NCBI RefSeq assembly: GCF_022682495.2
Contig: NC_071390.1
Coordinates: 168,045,220 to 168,109,219, forward strand
Direction of reading: 5' to 3'
DNA from: Desmodus rotundus
Lineage: Eukaryota; Chordata; Mammalia; Chiroptera; Phyllostomidae
Length of the DNA: 64,000 nt
Positions 45,876-56,735 of the stretch are shown here, piece after piece. A program made the translations under genes and the position numbers. Positions within the stretch are counted from its first letter, which is position 1, and each line of letters begins with the position of its first letter. The notes under the pieces are model-generated. The model saw only the letters and a list, made by a program, of their open reading frames with translations. It had not been told where the DNA came from and searched no databases.

Positions 45876-46954
45876 CTCATTTTGATTTTTTGTCTAAACA
45901 GCTAGGGAACACAAATTCTAAAAGCTCAATTCAAAACTCAGTTCCAAAACATTGTGCATTTCAAATATATACTAGCATTTATTTCCTTGTTCCTTTTAAC
46001 TTGATTTGATCAGGTTTTTGTTTTTATCATCTTGTTTCAAATGTCTAACTTTGTATGTAATCAATAATCCCATGTTTGGACATAGATAGGATACACATTT
46101 TAAACATCAAAAAAAAAAAGTGGAATTAATGAAAAGAACAAAAGAAACCAACCAGCCCATTTTCCTTTAGACCAAAGGAATCTCTACTGAGTAATCTCAT
46201 CTCTGATTTGATTAGGGACTCTTCCTTTTCCCTATTGCTTTCTCCCCAGGGCACACCACTCCCCAACCCCTCTCCCAATTTTCACTTCCTTGAAGGTCTA
46301 GATTTGTCTTTCCTGGGTAGAATTAGACCTTTTCTTTTAGGATACAAAATCTTTACTCTTTCATTGCTGTAGCCTTTTTGAGTGACAGTGTAACTTTCTA
46401 GGACCATGGTGATACTTAGCAGGCATCATGAGTGTTGAGTGTTGATGGATGTTATAGTTTTCTCGAGTAATTAAAAGTTCAGTTATTTATAAGGCTTCAT
46501 TTAGAAATTGTTGCAATATATAGTTGCTATTAATAAATGACAAAGTCATGCTATTTATCAATAACGCAAGATATTTATATTAGCATCTTCTGCGGCTGTG
46601 CTCACACTTCGAGCAGTGAGATCTTGAGAAACAACGCTTTGTAAAGCTAGCATTAGTGGCTTGGAAACACTGGTATTGACTGACATCCCAGGTATTGATC
46701 TGCAGTTAACATAGTGTGTAGGACTTAGTCACAAAAATGGAGAAAGTTTGTTTTTAAATGTAATTTTGAAGATCTATCTTTCATGCGTGTTAACACTACT
46801 TCTCTTTGGTTATTTTCCATGTATAAGGATAGGACAAAACAATAATAAGTATTCATTCCCAGGACATAGCATGGTGCTTGGCACAGAGTTCACCTTACTA
46901 AAGTTTCACTTAAGAAGTCAACACATGAATGAAGGAATTCCTTCCAGAAGGGAT
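45876..46954. other. AT-rich unique DNA
   Basis: No gene or repeat recognised. An A11 run lies at about 46109-46119. Confidence 0.45.
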
Positions 46955-47210
46955 TAGATGTCCATTCTCTGAGCCTCCCCAGCACCTTCTGCATTACTTC
47001 ACTCCAGTATATTCTACTGATATAATTATACTTGTTTATTCCTCTGCACACTTCCTAGCCTGTAGTGCTTCAAAGGGAAGAGGGAGGACTATTGTCTTCT
47101 TTATTTATCTTCACAGTCCTAGGGCCAGCCCAGCCTGGGGCATGCAGCAACACTCCGTGCATGTTTTGTGAATGGGCAAGTGTAGAGATGGGTGAATGAA
47201 TATGTGCCTC
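46955..47210 (+). mobile_element. L2 LINE 3' region
   Basis: 'GAGCCTCCCCAGCACCTTCTGC', 'TGTAGTGCTTCAAAGGGAAGAGGGAGGACTATTGTCTTC' and 'GGGGCATGCAGCAACACTCCG' keep the L2 order. The terminal GTGAATGGGCAAGTG replaces the usual GAATGAATGAA. Confidence 0.65.
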
Positions 47211-47520
47211 ATTCATGATGTTCTCTCAGCTCAAAAGTAAAGTAATTTGGGTTGATGCAAAGTAATAGGAAAAAAATTTCTACTTCCTTTACATAGCTAT
47301 GGAATTCTAGCACTCATTTGCTTTTGACACATTTATTATATTAAGTTGTTCAGTCACCATTTTAGATTATATTCTTCTTTGATTTGCATTTCCTCTTTTC
47401 TAAGAGTCCTAAATTTGCTTTTGAAATCATGTTAAAAATTACATTAGTAATTTGTAGACATTTCATCAGTTGATCTACTGCTGAAGAAGGGTCTACATTC
47501 TATATGTTTGTTTATTACTT

Positions 47521-47545
47521 GGGGGTGGAGAGAGAGAGAGAGAAT
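47521..47545 (+). repeat. (GA)n tract
   Basis: GGGGGTGGAGAGAGAGAGAGAGAGAAT: about eight GA units. Confidence 0.85.
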
Positions 47546-47636
47546 ATGCTAATATGAATGAATTGAAGAATTAAAGTTCTTAAAATGCCTGGAGTATGGG
47601 CAGCACATAGTGAGCATTCAATGCACTGAAAATGTT

Positions 47637-48058
47637 GTATTAGTTAGGGTTCTCCAGGGAAGCAGAGGAACAACATATCTATATATACTTATTTCTATAT
47701 CTGTATGTTTATATCTATACCTATTTCTACACCTATACTTATATATCTATATCTATACTTATTTCTATACCTATATCTTTATCTGTATCCATATCAGGGT
47801 AGCAGGCTAGAAACTCAGACAAGACTTCTAGTTTCGGTCTTGAGGCAGAGTTCTTTCTTCTTAGGGCAACCTCAGTGTTTGGTCTTACAGCCTTCAACTG
47901 ATTGGATGAGGCCCATCTACGTTATGAAGAGACATTTGCCTTACTTAAAATCAACTGATTGTAGATTTTAATTACATCGACAAAAGACCTTCACAGGAGC
48001 ACATACTAGTGGTTGAACAAACCACTGGCCACCATGGCTTAGCCACATCTGCACATAA
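47637..48058 (+). mobile_element. Solo LTR, ERVL/MLT2-like
   Basis: The segment begins TGTATTAGTTAGGGTTCTCC and continues CAGGGAAGCAGAGGAAC. Further phrases are 'CCTTCAACTGATTGGATGAGG' near 47892 and 'ACCTTCACAGGAGCACATAC' near 47988, in LTR order. The expected closing 'GTTGACACATAAAATTAACC' is worn to 'CATCTGCACATAAAC'. No internal retroviral genes flank it, so it is a solo LTR. The family name is from memory; another ERVL-class LTR is possible. The 66- and 88-codon frames here run through simple repeat. Confidence 0.65.
47675..47798 (+). repeat. Degenerate TATCTA-type satellite inside the LTR
   Basis: About 120 bp of interrupted T/A/C hexamers ('TATATCTATACCTATTTC', 'TATACTTATATATCTATATC' and so on). 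Such tracts sit at the equivalent place in this LTR class, where expansion is common, but this copy is longer than the short form I recall. Confidence 0.8.
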
Positions 48059-48064
48059 ACAATT

Positions 48065-48265
48065 AGATGCGTTATATTTTATGATCTTTAGAGGATCCTC
48101 ATAAGACCTTAAGAAGTACGCACAATAAGCCCTATTTTACAGATAAGCAAACTAAACATAGAGCTCCTTCATACCTTTACTCAGGCCATACGGGTAAGAC
48201 CCAAGGTCAGTGTCAGAGTTCAGGGTGTGAAGCTCTGCTCTGTACCATGCTGCCCCTCAGCCTGG
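48065..48265 (-). mobile_element. MIR SINE
   Basis: 'CAATAAGCCCTATTTTACAGATAAGCAAACTAAACATAGAG', 'TTACTCAGGCCATACGGGTAAGACCCAAGGTCAGTGTCAGAG' and 'TGAAGCTCTGCTCTGTACCATGCTG' follow the reverse-complement MIR, including its tRNA-like head. Confidence 0.75.
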
Positions 48266-49319
48266 CCAAGCAAGCCAAACACAATGGGGACCCTACTTTG
48301 GAAAATGGCACTCCTTCCTCTGTAACTCTTTCTCTCTCACTCCCCACACCCTTCTGCCTTAAAACCTTTTCTAAGACATTTTCCTGCATAAAATACTAGT
48401 TTCTCATACTGGGTATCTTTTCAATCTAATACTAATGACTCCTTTTTAGTTTCTTTCCATTTTCTGATAATTCAGTTTGTAATTGCTTATAGCTGGGGAC
48501 ATGCATCTCCTGAACTGTCTTTTAAAAGCCACCAATATACATTTTAGTACATATTTATTGTTGGGATTTATATTCACAAATCATATTGTTTCTAGTCCAT
48601 GCTGGACACTATTTGTTGTCCAATGGGAAAGTTGTTAACTGATTGTAGTTTAACACGTGTTTCTTGGGGAAGTGCACGGTCACGTATCTCAGTTTATCAA
48701 CAGTTAAGAGCAGGTTTGGTCGGACTGGGGCCTATTAGGAAGACCGTCAGGCAGCTCTCCCCACCTGTCGTGTGATTGTATCAGGACTCTGTCTATCACG
48801 TCTGTCACCTCAAGATTTCAGATCGTCTCCACAAGTCACAACGTGAACGCATGTTGGAACCACGTCCACGTCTCTGTCCCCACAAGACTGTAAACTCCTT
48901 GGAGGACAGATTATATGTCATTCCTAGTTGTGACAGCGGCAAATATCATTATCTTATTAGTCCAAAGATGACAAAGGCACTCATTTTTACTGCGTGTGCC
49001 CCACGCTGTGCTAGGCACATACAGAATGGTTTCTAACGTGTGGAGGTGGGAGGAGCGTTCTCTTCTGAGAACGCCCGCGTCTCCTTCCCCTCTCTCTTGC
49101 AGGTGACCTGGGTTTCTCTGTTCTTCGTGTCTCACCCATGATGTCCTGCTGATTCCCTTGTGGCTCCAGGCTCAGAGATCCTATTCTCCTCATCAGTCTG
49201 AGGGTTCTCTGAGACCAGGAGCCAGGTCTTCTCCAATTGTGTAGCTTTAGTGTTTCACACAACTTTAATTAGTGAAGACTTAAAATGGGGGCAGGTGGTA
49301 GAGGCAGTAGGTTTAGAGG
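48266..49319. other. Mostly unique non-coding DNA
   Basis: A possible L2 scrap lies at 48875-48935 ('CCACAAGACTGTAAACTCCTTGGAGGACAG'), too short to call strongly. Overlapping open frames (74-86 codons) on both strands lack domains. Confidence 0.4.
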
Positions 49320-49530
49320 AAGGGTTAAGGCATGTGCTCTAGAACCAGGCTGCCCAGGTTCAAGTGTCAACATTACCACGTGTTAGATGGGTAGCTTTGG
49401 TTAAGTAACCTTCTGTGTCTGCTTCTCCATCTGGGAAAGAAGTGGGAGGTGATACCCATAGTTCCCATAGTATCCAGATAATACATATAAGGCACTTAGA
49501 ACAGTAGTGGGTACACGACCAACATCCCAC
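49320..49530 (+). mobile_element. MIR SINE
   Basis: 'TCTAGAACCAGGCTGCCCAGGTTCAAGTG' is the MIR head with its GGTTCAAGT box. 'GGTTAAGTAACCTTCTGTGTCTGC' and 'TAATACATATAAGGCACTTAGAACAGTAGTGGGTACACG' close the element. Confidence 0.88.
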
Positions 49531-51185
49531 TTTCGATTTTATATTTAAAAAACCGCTTATCCATTTTTAGCTCTTTTTGATTTAGTATTTCTTGGCTCGT
49601 AGTGACTTACTGGAATTTTGTGGGTTAAAGACAGTTTTTCAATAAGATCACATGAGCAGCTGCATTTCACCACCTGGCTGAGAGCCAAGGTTCATTTCTC
49701 ACCACCTTTTATATTTCTTTGTATTTCCCTTAGCAGCTAACACTGGACCTTGTATGATTCATCATTTGTCACTACAACTTTTTATTTTCTAGTGCCCTTA
49801 CTATGGAGGAGCACTAGCATTTAGCAAATATCTACCAGGAGCCAAGCTAAGTATCTGATCCTTATGTTCTCCAGGAAGACAGTGGTGTCATCTCATGGGG
49901 GCAGAAGCCCACATATCTTGACCCATTTCAAAGAGTTAGGAAGTGTCGGGGCCTGGTTCTGCCCCCACTTCGGTCTCGTTTCAAAGAGAAGGCTGCATCT
50001 CCCTCATTATCCTTTCTCCTTCTGTCTTTATGCCTTCTTGGACCCCAGCAGGCACCCCAAAGCTAGAGAAACCCACATGCTCTTTTCCAGCCAAGTATGC
50101 CTCTTACACGTCTTTATTCTGGGTCCCAGGACTTTTATTGTAGGGTTTATGAATAGATGGGAAGGTCCTGGCAAAACACATCTCTGTTTTCCTTTATTTG
50201 TATGTTGGCACCTCCACAGGATTACCCAATGCTACATTAAACTAGTGAGTGGGGCACCCAGCAAAGCAAGACACCCACGCAGGGGCACCAAAAGTTTTCC
50301 TTTGAAAAGACTGCCTTTAAAGTAATCACGGAAGCCACTATTATGACAATGATTAGACTTCTAGTGGGCTTCTCTACACATGCATCATTTAGTAATAAGT
50401 CTAATTTCTATTTTGAATTACAGAGGGGGCAGGGGCTTCTAAAAGTCTGTACAGAGCCTGGCTGGCATGCTTATTCTAGACTTTACAAGGTTAATTAGAT
50501 CTATTTTCTAGCCCCTAACTGATCCCCACTTCTTCTCCCTGAACACTTGCTATTATTGTGTTCACATGTGGGTATGTAGATTGATTGTGAGCCTGACCTT
50601 CTGCTCACTCTTAGACAATACGCCCGTTCAGGACAGAAAGGTATAAAACCTTACACTAGTTAAGCACTCGGCATGTGCTGGGCCATCTTGGGGAGCATAG
50701 TGACTTCTTAGTGATTGGCTGGCTCGAAACGGCTGGCTGATTCCCCTTTTAAGTTCTGCACATTTGCAGGTAGGTACATGATTCCCACACACGGCGAGAG
50801 GTGGTGAGATCTGTGCTGTGTGTCTGTCCTGCTGTCAGGGCCTCACGGGGCTAAAGTTGTTCTCCGACCCTGCGTGCAGCCTTTTGGCAGGGTTTTTAGT
50901 TTTCATTTTACTTTTTAGAATAGACTTTCCCTACCTTTCCAAGGTAGGAAGACGGTGAATGATTATTATTCACAGAGAGCTCATGTAGGGAGGGAAGCCC
51001 ATTTCACACCCTCTGACAAGTCTAAAGTTACTGTCTGAGGCTATAAATAACGACCGTAGACATGAATTAAGAGATGGATTCTTTGTGGATGATTTTCCAA
51101 GCAGTATGCTGTTTTCTTTGCTCTTCCCTGTTCCCCTTTCAAGTGGTGGTAACTACTGATTACATTTTTTAAAAAAAGATATATA
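49531..51185. other. Unique non-coding DNA
   Basis: The longest frame (153 codons, 49864-50325 plus) has no domain, signal or composition that I recognise and overlaps a second frame of 66 codons. I regard it as chance. Possible MIR scraps occur near 49800-49860 and 50655-50690. Confidence 0.4.
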
Positions 51186-51390
51186 GGCCCTGGCTGGTGT
51201 AGCTCAGTGGATTGAGTGCAGGCCTGCAAACCAAAGGGTCATTGGTTCGATTCCCAGTCAGGGCACACGCCTGGGTTGTGGGCCAGGTCCCCAGTAGGGG
51301 GCACCTGAGGAGCAACCACACATTGATGTTTCTCTCCTCCTCTTTCTCCATCCTTTCCCCTCTGTCTAAAAATAAATAAATACGATCTTT
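51186..51390 (+). mobile_element. VES SINE, bat, well preserved
   Basis: It starts GGCCCTGGCTGGTGTAGC, contains the A-box-like TAGCTCAGTGGATTGAG, and has an intact B-box GGTTCGATTCCC at 51244-51255. It then carries CAGTCAGGGCACACGCCTGG, the GGTCCCCAGTAGGGGGCACC segment, and a pyrimidine-rich body, and ends in AAATAAATAAATACGATCTTT. Flanking near-identical 14-mers at 51171-51184 (aaaaaaagatatat) and 51391-51404 (aaaaaatgatatat) look like its target duplication. It carries an internal CTCF-like motif. Confidence 0.94.
51291..51305 (+). promoter_or_regulatory. CTCF-like core motif carried by the VES SINE
   Basis: CCAGTAGGGGGCACC fits the CTCF core (CCASYAGRGGGCRSY) at all 15 positions. The flank (GGTCC before, TGAGG after) is SINE sequence. 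Whether the site is bound cannot be told from sequence. Confidence 0.6.
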
Positions 51391-51856
51391 AAAAAATGAT
51401 ATATGGACTCTGGGAATACATTTCTTGTCCCTAATGCTCCCAGGTTGTTTTACTTATTTTAAACTCTGGGCATTTCTAGAGTAATTTTATGATGCTAATA
51501 TTTAGAGAAAGCTTTGGTGCATTTGGTGCATAAAGTAATCTTTAGTTTTTTTCTTCTTCTTTTTTTTCTGGGACCAAAATTGCTGCCCTTCACCTATATT
51601 TGAGTTTTCAAAGTTTTGAATTTTTTAATATTTAACCCTTGATAATTTTGCCTTTAAAAACCTGAAGACAAATATAGACATGGTCTGTCACTAGTTCCTT
51701 TAAAGAAGAGGCATTTGGTGGTAATTTGCACATTGGTTTTCCTCATAATCTGCCCAAACTTGCAATATCTAAGCATTGGCCATAAATCCAAATATCAATT
51801 TTGTTTCATTTTAAAGTTTTCAAAATTTATTTCCACACAAACCTTTGATCTTTAAT
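51391..51856. other. AT-rich unique DNA
   Basis: No gene or repeat recognised between the VES and the bat L1 tail. Confidence 0.5.
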
Positions 51857-52232
51857 ATGATTTCACTTATAGTGGAATCTGATGAACAAAATAAACAATT
51901 AAAATAGAAACAGACCCTTTGATACAGAGAACAGACTGACAGCTGTCAGAGGGGAGGAGGGCTGGGGGGCTGGGTGAGCAAAGGTGACGGGATTGAGCAA
52001 AGTAAATAAATAAATAAAACCGTCAAAGATGGACAACGGTATGGTGACTACAAGAGGGATAAGGGGGTAGGGGAGGCAGAAGAAGGTAAAGGCGGGGTAA
52101 ATGGTGACAGAAGGAGACTTGATTTTGGATGGTGAACACACAATACAATATGCAGATGATGCATTATAGAACTGTACCCCTGAAACCTGTATAATTTCAT
52201 TAACCAATGTCACCCCAATAAATCCAGTAATG
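51857..52232 (+). mobile_element. Bat-type L1 3' UTR, 5'-truncated
   Basis: 'TTCACTTATAGTGGAATCTGATGAAC', 'GATACAGAGAACAGACTGACAGCTGTCAGAGG', 'TGGTGAACACACAATACAATATGCAGATGATGCATTATAGAAC' and 'TAACCAATGTCACCCCAATAAA' match the 3' end of a common bat L1 lineage. It lacks ORF1, ORF2 and the internal promoter. The 142-codon minus-strand frame across it is not a gene. Confidence 0.9.
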
Positions 52233-52234
52233 AA

Positions 52235-52265
<31 letters not shown>

Positions 52266-52266
52266 A
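52233..52266 (+). repeat. (AAAT)n microsatellite at the L1 tail
   Basis: Eight or more perfect AATA/AAAT units grown from the A-rich 3' end of the adjoining L1 insertion. It is likely length-variable. Confidence 0.95.
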
Positions 52267-52559
52267 ATATCTCTCTTACACATTGCATTGAATGCCACTT
52301 TATGCTCCAAGCAGAGATGTCAGTCATCCTTCCCCCTCAGTATGTGGGCAAGGCACCCACAGAGAGGGACACAGGCTGCGGTTCCCATGCATGTCTGTGT
52401 CTTCTTCAATCTCAGTGTCCATTCCATGGGATAAGAGGCACAGAAATCTTATTGTATGTATTTTCTTAAACACTCTAGGAAGAGAGGGAGAGGAAAGGTT
52501 GTAAGGACAGAGGAATAGTTGTAACTGAGAGACTTGACCAAGGAAGGCAGTAGGCATTT

Positions 52560-52725
52560 GAGTAGTGCCCAGTGTACACCAGGCACTCTGCCGGCCCCTC
52601 TCCTATGTGTCTGCAGCTCATCCTGTTGAGTCCCCGTGATAAGCCTGTGGGGTAGGTATTGTCCTTGTTCCCTAGATGGAAAAATGAAGACTCAGAGAAA
52701 TGAAGTGGCAGTCCTGGGATATTGT
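52560..52725 (-). mobile_element. MIR SINE
   Basis: 'CAGTGTACACCAGGCACTCTGCCGGCCCC', 'GGGGTAGGTATTGTCCTTGTTCCCTAGATGGAAAAATGAAGACTCAGAGAAATGAAG' follow the reverse-complement MIR order. Confidence 0.8.
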
Positions 52726-54109
52726 GGTATTGAGGTGGACTGTACTGAAGTGACTTCACATTCATGTTCGCGTTCCTGGTCCACTTTGCTGGGTGCACAA
52801 GCTCCACAGCCAGCGTATTCTGCATTCATCTGAGTTCTGACTCTGCTCTGAAGTGTTTGTTCCTGGTAGCATAATTTGCATGCCTAGAAAGGGATCATGA
52901 AAGTGGACTTGGTTTAATGCTCTTTGAGAAAGTAAGTTTCTTTTTAAAAAATCACTACCCTCGGACCAGACTTCAATATCACATATTTAAAAGCATGCAA
53001 CTTCCATTCCTATTCAGTTATAGTGTGTGGCTTTGACATTTTTAAGGTGTGGTGGTGATGGGGGTCATGGGGATATCAGAGTTAACCATGCCTACTTCCT
53101 CACATGGCCACAGACCTTCCCAGTTTGCCTGCGTTCCTCTAGGTTCTCGAAGGTATGAGGATATCAAAAGAGGCAGCCTATTCTGACTTTTTATTCTAGG
53201 TCATTTACTTTGGAACCTGCCCCATTATATGGAGGCCCTCCAGTTTGTCAAGCGACCTAGGTATTTTGGACCTTAGTTATACCTGTTTCCAAACAAGAGC
53301 CGTAGTGTTCTCCAAGCCTACACACTTTTTAAAATGCATTCAATGTATTTGTTTTATTTATATTTCCTAAATCAGAGTAGATTAGAAAACCATACAATTT
53401 AGCCCCCCTTTCTGAAGCTGGTACTACAATGAGTTTTGAATGACTCTAACTCATGAACATTTTTATATTTGACTGCACTTCCAAGAAAAAGCTAAAATAT
53501 ATGTATTTGAAGTTGATTCAATTATCGGTGTTAACGAAGTTGAAATCTATTGCTGAGTTTTATTCTACAGTAAGATAATCACACCGAATGGACTTCATGG
53601 TATAGACTTGCATGGAAACACATGTATGGCATGGAAACCCTTCTTGTAATATGGTTTGCCATGTGGTCTTAAGATGTGTTCTCATATGGCCATTATTTGC
53701 AATTGCTGTCTTCAGAGAGTCTTCACTTAGGGAAAAGGGAGACAATGTAATAAGGGCTCCTTCTCCTTTAGAGGTGCTCTCAGTGATCTGAATCAGACGC
53801 CCCAAGTTAACTGTAGAGGTTGATTCGCAAAGAAAGATGCATTCTTTTCAATGAGATGCCAGATCACATTTATAGACACTGTTGTTCGGCTCCCTTTGGC
53901 CAGAGTGGGGTCACGTGCTGGCTGAGTGCCAGTGGAGTCCTGCCTCGCCCTAACCTCCCTGGCGGTTTCAGCTGGGTGTGTGTGGTGCTTTACTTCCCTT
54001 ACGAACATAAAGCTGTAGTTCCCTTCTGATTTGTGGAGAGACTCTTAAATGTCAAAGTTATGTGACTGTTAGAAACAAACAAAAATGCCATTTCTTTTCC
54101 TGCTCAGCC
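52726..54109. other. Unique non-coding DNA
   Basis: No gene or repeat recognised. Bases 53920-53970 are richer in GC. Open frames are at most 81 codons. Confidence 0.45.
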
Positions 54110-54360
54110 TAGTCATTAAGAGAAAAAGGTCTGGAGTCAGACAACACTGACGTCAAGGCCCAGGCTTCCCATATATCGGATTTTTGTCTTCAGAAAAGTT
54201 ACTCAACCTCTCTAAGCTTCAGCAAGCTTATCCCCAGAATCAACCTAATAGTACTTGCTCTTCCTGTCAGTGTAAGATTTAGGTGGAATCATCTACATCA
54301 GTACTCAGCACAGGGCTTGTCACATAGTGCTTATCCACCACACGTTGGATGTCATCTCTT
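54110..54360 (+). mobile_element. MIR SINE
   Basis: 'AAGGTCTGGAGTCAGACAACACTGACGTCAAGGCC' matches the MIR head. 'AAAAGTTACTCAACCTCTCTAAGCTTCAGCAAGC' and 'CATCAGTACTCAGCACAGGGCTTGTCACATAGTGCTTATCC' complete it. Confidence 0.87.
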
Positions 54361-56365
54361 TAAGGCTATTACTTTTACTCTAGCTCAAAGAGCTATAAAC
54401 TACAAACTTTAGAGATGTAGAGAAGACCCTGTTCTTTGAAAGTTGAAGGAGCATAGGAAAAAACAGGAATATCGTGCTTCGTTTCCCATTCTTCAGACTT
54501 GTTTATTACAGTGGTGGGTTACCATGGAAACTGTCAGGATTAAGATGGCATTATTGAGTTAAGCATTCAATGAACATCTCAAGAAAGAAAAGCTCTCACA
54601 TGTATGCATACCATGGGTGGCTTTCAAATGAAAGAGTTGTTTTTGGGGGGTGAAGAGCGGATGGCGTTTAGCAACTCCTTGTCTCACGGAGTTTCCTGAA
54701 TTCTCGAAGCGAATTGCGACCAGGAGGTGACTCTGTGCTTGTCACCCTGCATGTGCCCCTTCGCAGACCATTCCATAAAGTCGTCCGGAGTGACAGCCAG
54801 ATTTTCAAAATGGGAAGCAGCTCTTCATGTAGCAGGGAGTGTGGCTTTCCAAAATAGATTCTGAAGTCAAAACGAACTCGGAGTGTTTTTCGGAGAAGGG
54901 TTGACCTCCTTTCATGCCACTTACTGTGAATTAAAGCTGCGAGGGAGGACTAGTTTGGGCATGCGGTGCAGCCCTGAGAGCCACCGCTGCCAGGGAACGA
55001 GATTTGTGTTTCTAAGGAGATACAACAAAAAGGAGAATGCTTTAAGAGCCAGTGGCTGTCAGAGTGTAAAAGTATCTATGTTCAGAAAAGGAAATGGAAG
55101 TTGAGTTAAGTAATTTTATACACACGTTATGGGGTGCCCTTCTGCTAGGAATTCTTAAATGCAAAAGCAAATAGTTGTGACCACAAAGGGCTTAGTACAT
55201 CTCAGCTGATTTTAGTTCTCAGACTCAAACTGGATAGGATTGGTATTGACCTGCTCTATGCATGTGATTTTAACGTGGTCTGACTCCTGTCTGTCATTTT
55301 GTTGGGTTGTATTAGTAACAGAGGACAAAGGATGACATATTCCAGCAGAGATTTGGGCAGCCACTTGACAATCTATTCTGAGTAAATGAGAGGAGGAAAA
55401 CCCCAGTTCTCCCAAGTGGGGCAGCTAACAGAGTGTGCTACCAGTGTCTTTTATGCAGCTTCAGCCAGTTTGCAAATGTTTAGTTGGTTATTAGCCTGGA
55501 AGGATTCTCTGAAAGGGTTCATTGGATAAAGTATCATCACAGGACAGAAATCACAGGGAGAATGCACCAAGGAAAAATTACAGTACAGTTATATTTACTT
55601 ACTCCCTCTGCAGTAGGGTTTTATTTTCCGCAGTTGGAAAGGGAACCACCTGTCTCAACTGCTGATGTCAGAAAGCTCCCTCGAGACACAGGGCTGTTGG
55701 AAAGCACATGATACTGTATGTATTTGCTCTTACGTCTGCATCTGGCTAAGATTGGGTTTCAGATTTGAGTCCTATTGTGGAGTTCATTGAGTAGTGACTT
55801 CCAGGTGCCCTCCCACGTCACCATGCCCTTGTGAATTAAAAAGTAGCCCGTGGAGGCCCCCATCGTGAGTGTTCCCTCAACTTGCACACAAGTATTTTAC
55901 ACTGCATTAAAATGAATGAGCCGCGTCTCGGAGGTTCTCATCCATGGATCTGGTTTCGAAAGTGAGTATTAAGAGGCATTATCTCTGCACCTAGAAGCCA
56001 GTATGCTGCTGGTGTTCTGGCTTTTGTTTTATTGCTAATGATCAGGATTTTAAAAAATACATTGCAGATTTGAAGGTTTTCTAAAAATAGTATGTGCCTA
56101 TCTTTTTTTTTTTCCTTGATAGCATTGTCAGTGTGGAGAAATTGTTGCAGAGTGAATGAAATGCCTAATGCCTAATTTGTCCAAACTGGATATTATGACC
56201 ATGCATTTCAAGGGACCTAACACATTATTATTATTATTTTATTATTATTATTATTATATTTTCAAAGAGTTGTGTAACCCACTGCTCCAGTTCTTTGTGC
56301 CTCGTGGAGAATTAGGCCTTTGAAACAGAGTTCTTTGAGGAAATTTGGGGGCCACTACATTGCAC
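54361..56365. other. Unique DNA with a CpG-retaining block
   Basis: Bases 54640-55030 keep about sixteen CpG pairs by my count in repeat-free sequence, well above their surroundings. A plus-strand frame of 73 codons (54883-55104) lies in it without any recognised domain. An (ATT)n tract follows near 56224-56260 and is listed separately. Confidence 0.5.
56224..56260 (+). repeat. (ATT)n microsatellite
   Basis: About ten TTA/ATT units with one TTTT interruption (ATTATTATTATTATTTT, then ATTATTATTATTATTATATT). Confidence 0.93.
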
Positions 56366-56366
56366 A

Positions 56367-56382
56367 ACTCTAGGGGGCACTA
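56367..56382 (+). promoter_or_regulatory. CTCF-like motif (AACTCTAGGGGGCACT)
   Basis: The core TAGGGGGCACTA matches the AGRGGGCRSTA part of the CTCF motif. The upstream CCA is poor (two mismatches). It lies about 1.5 kb from an oppositely facing site. Confidence 0.35.
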
Positions 56383-56488
56383 TTTATGTCATAGTTAAGG
56401 GACTCAGGCTTGAACTATCACACTGACTATATGTCCAGTCCCAGGAAATATGATGCTATCAGCATTACGCAAACATTACATAAAAATA

Positions 56489-56735
56489 GATGGGCAAAAA
56501 AGGTGAAGGGGATTAAGATGTGCAAACTGCCAGTTTAAAATAAGTCACGAGGATATACAATAATAGACAGCACAGGAAATGTAGTCGCTATCGCAGGAAC
56601 TATGTATGGTGACAGATGGTTGCCACACTTACTGTGGTGATCACTTTAGTAGATATATGTGTCTAATCTGTGCACCTGAACCTAATACGATATTATGTCA
56701 ACTATCATTTAAAATTAAAAATAAAAACACTAAAA
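56489..56735 (+). mobile_element. L1 3' UTR fragment
   Basis: 'GGTGAAGGGGATTAAGATG', 'AATAAGTCACGAGGATATACAATAATAGACAGCACAGG', 'ATGGTGACAGATGGTTGCCAC' and 'CGATATTATGTCAACTATC' repeat the 3' UTR order of the L1 at 1391-2200, with A-rich sequence following. Confidence 0.85.

Noticed and set aside
49864..50325. 153-codon plus frame
   Set aside because: No recognisable domain, start context or neighbouring exon signals; chance length for 64 kb.
51186..51260. tRNA gene
   Set aside because: The A and B boxes belong to the tRNA-derived head of a VES SINE; there is no tRNA fold or anticodon arm that I can support.
51899..52327. 142-codon minus-strand frame
   Set aside because: Antisense translation of bat L1 3' UTR and its AAAT tail.
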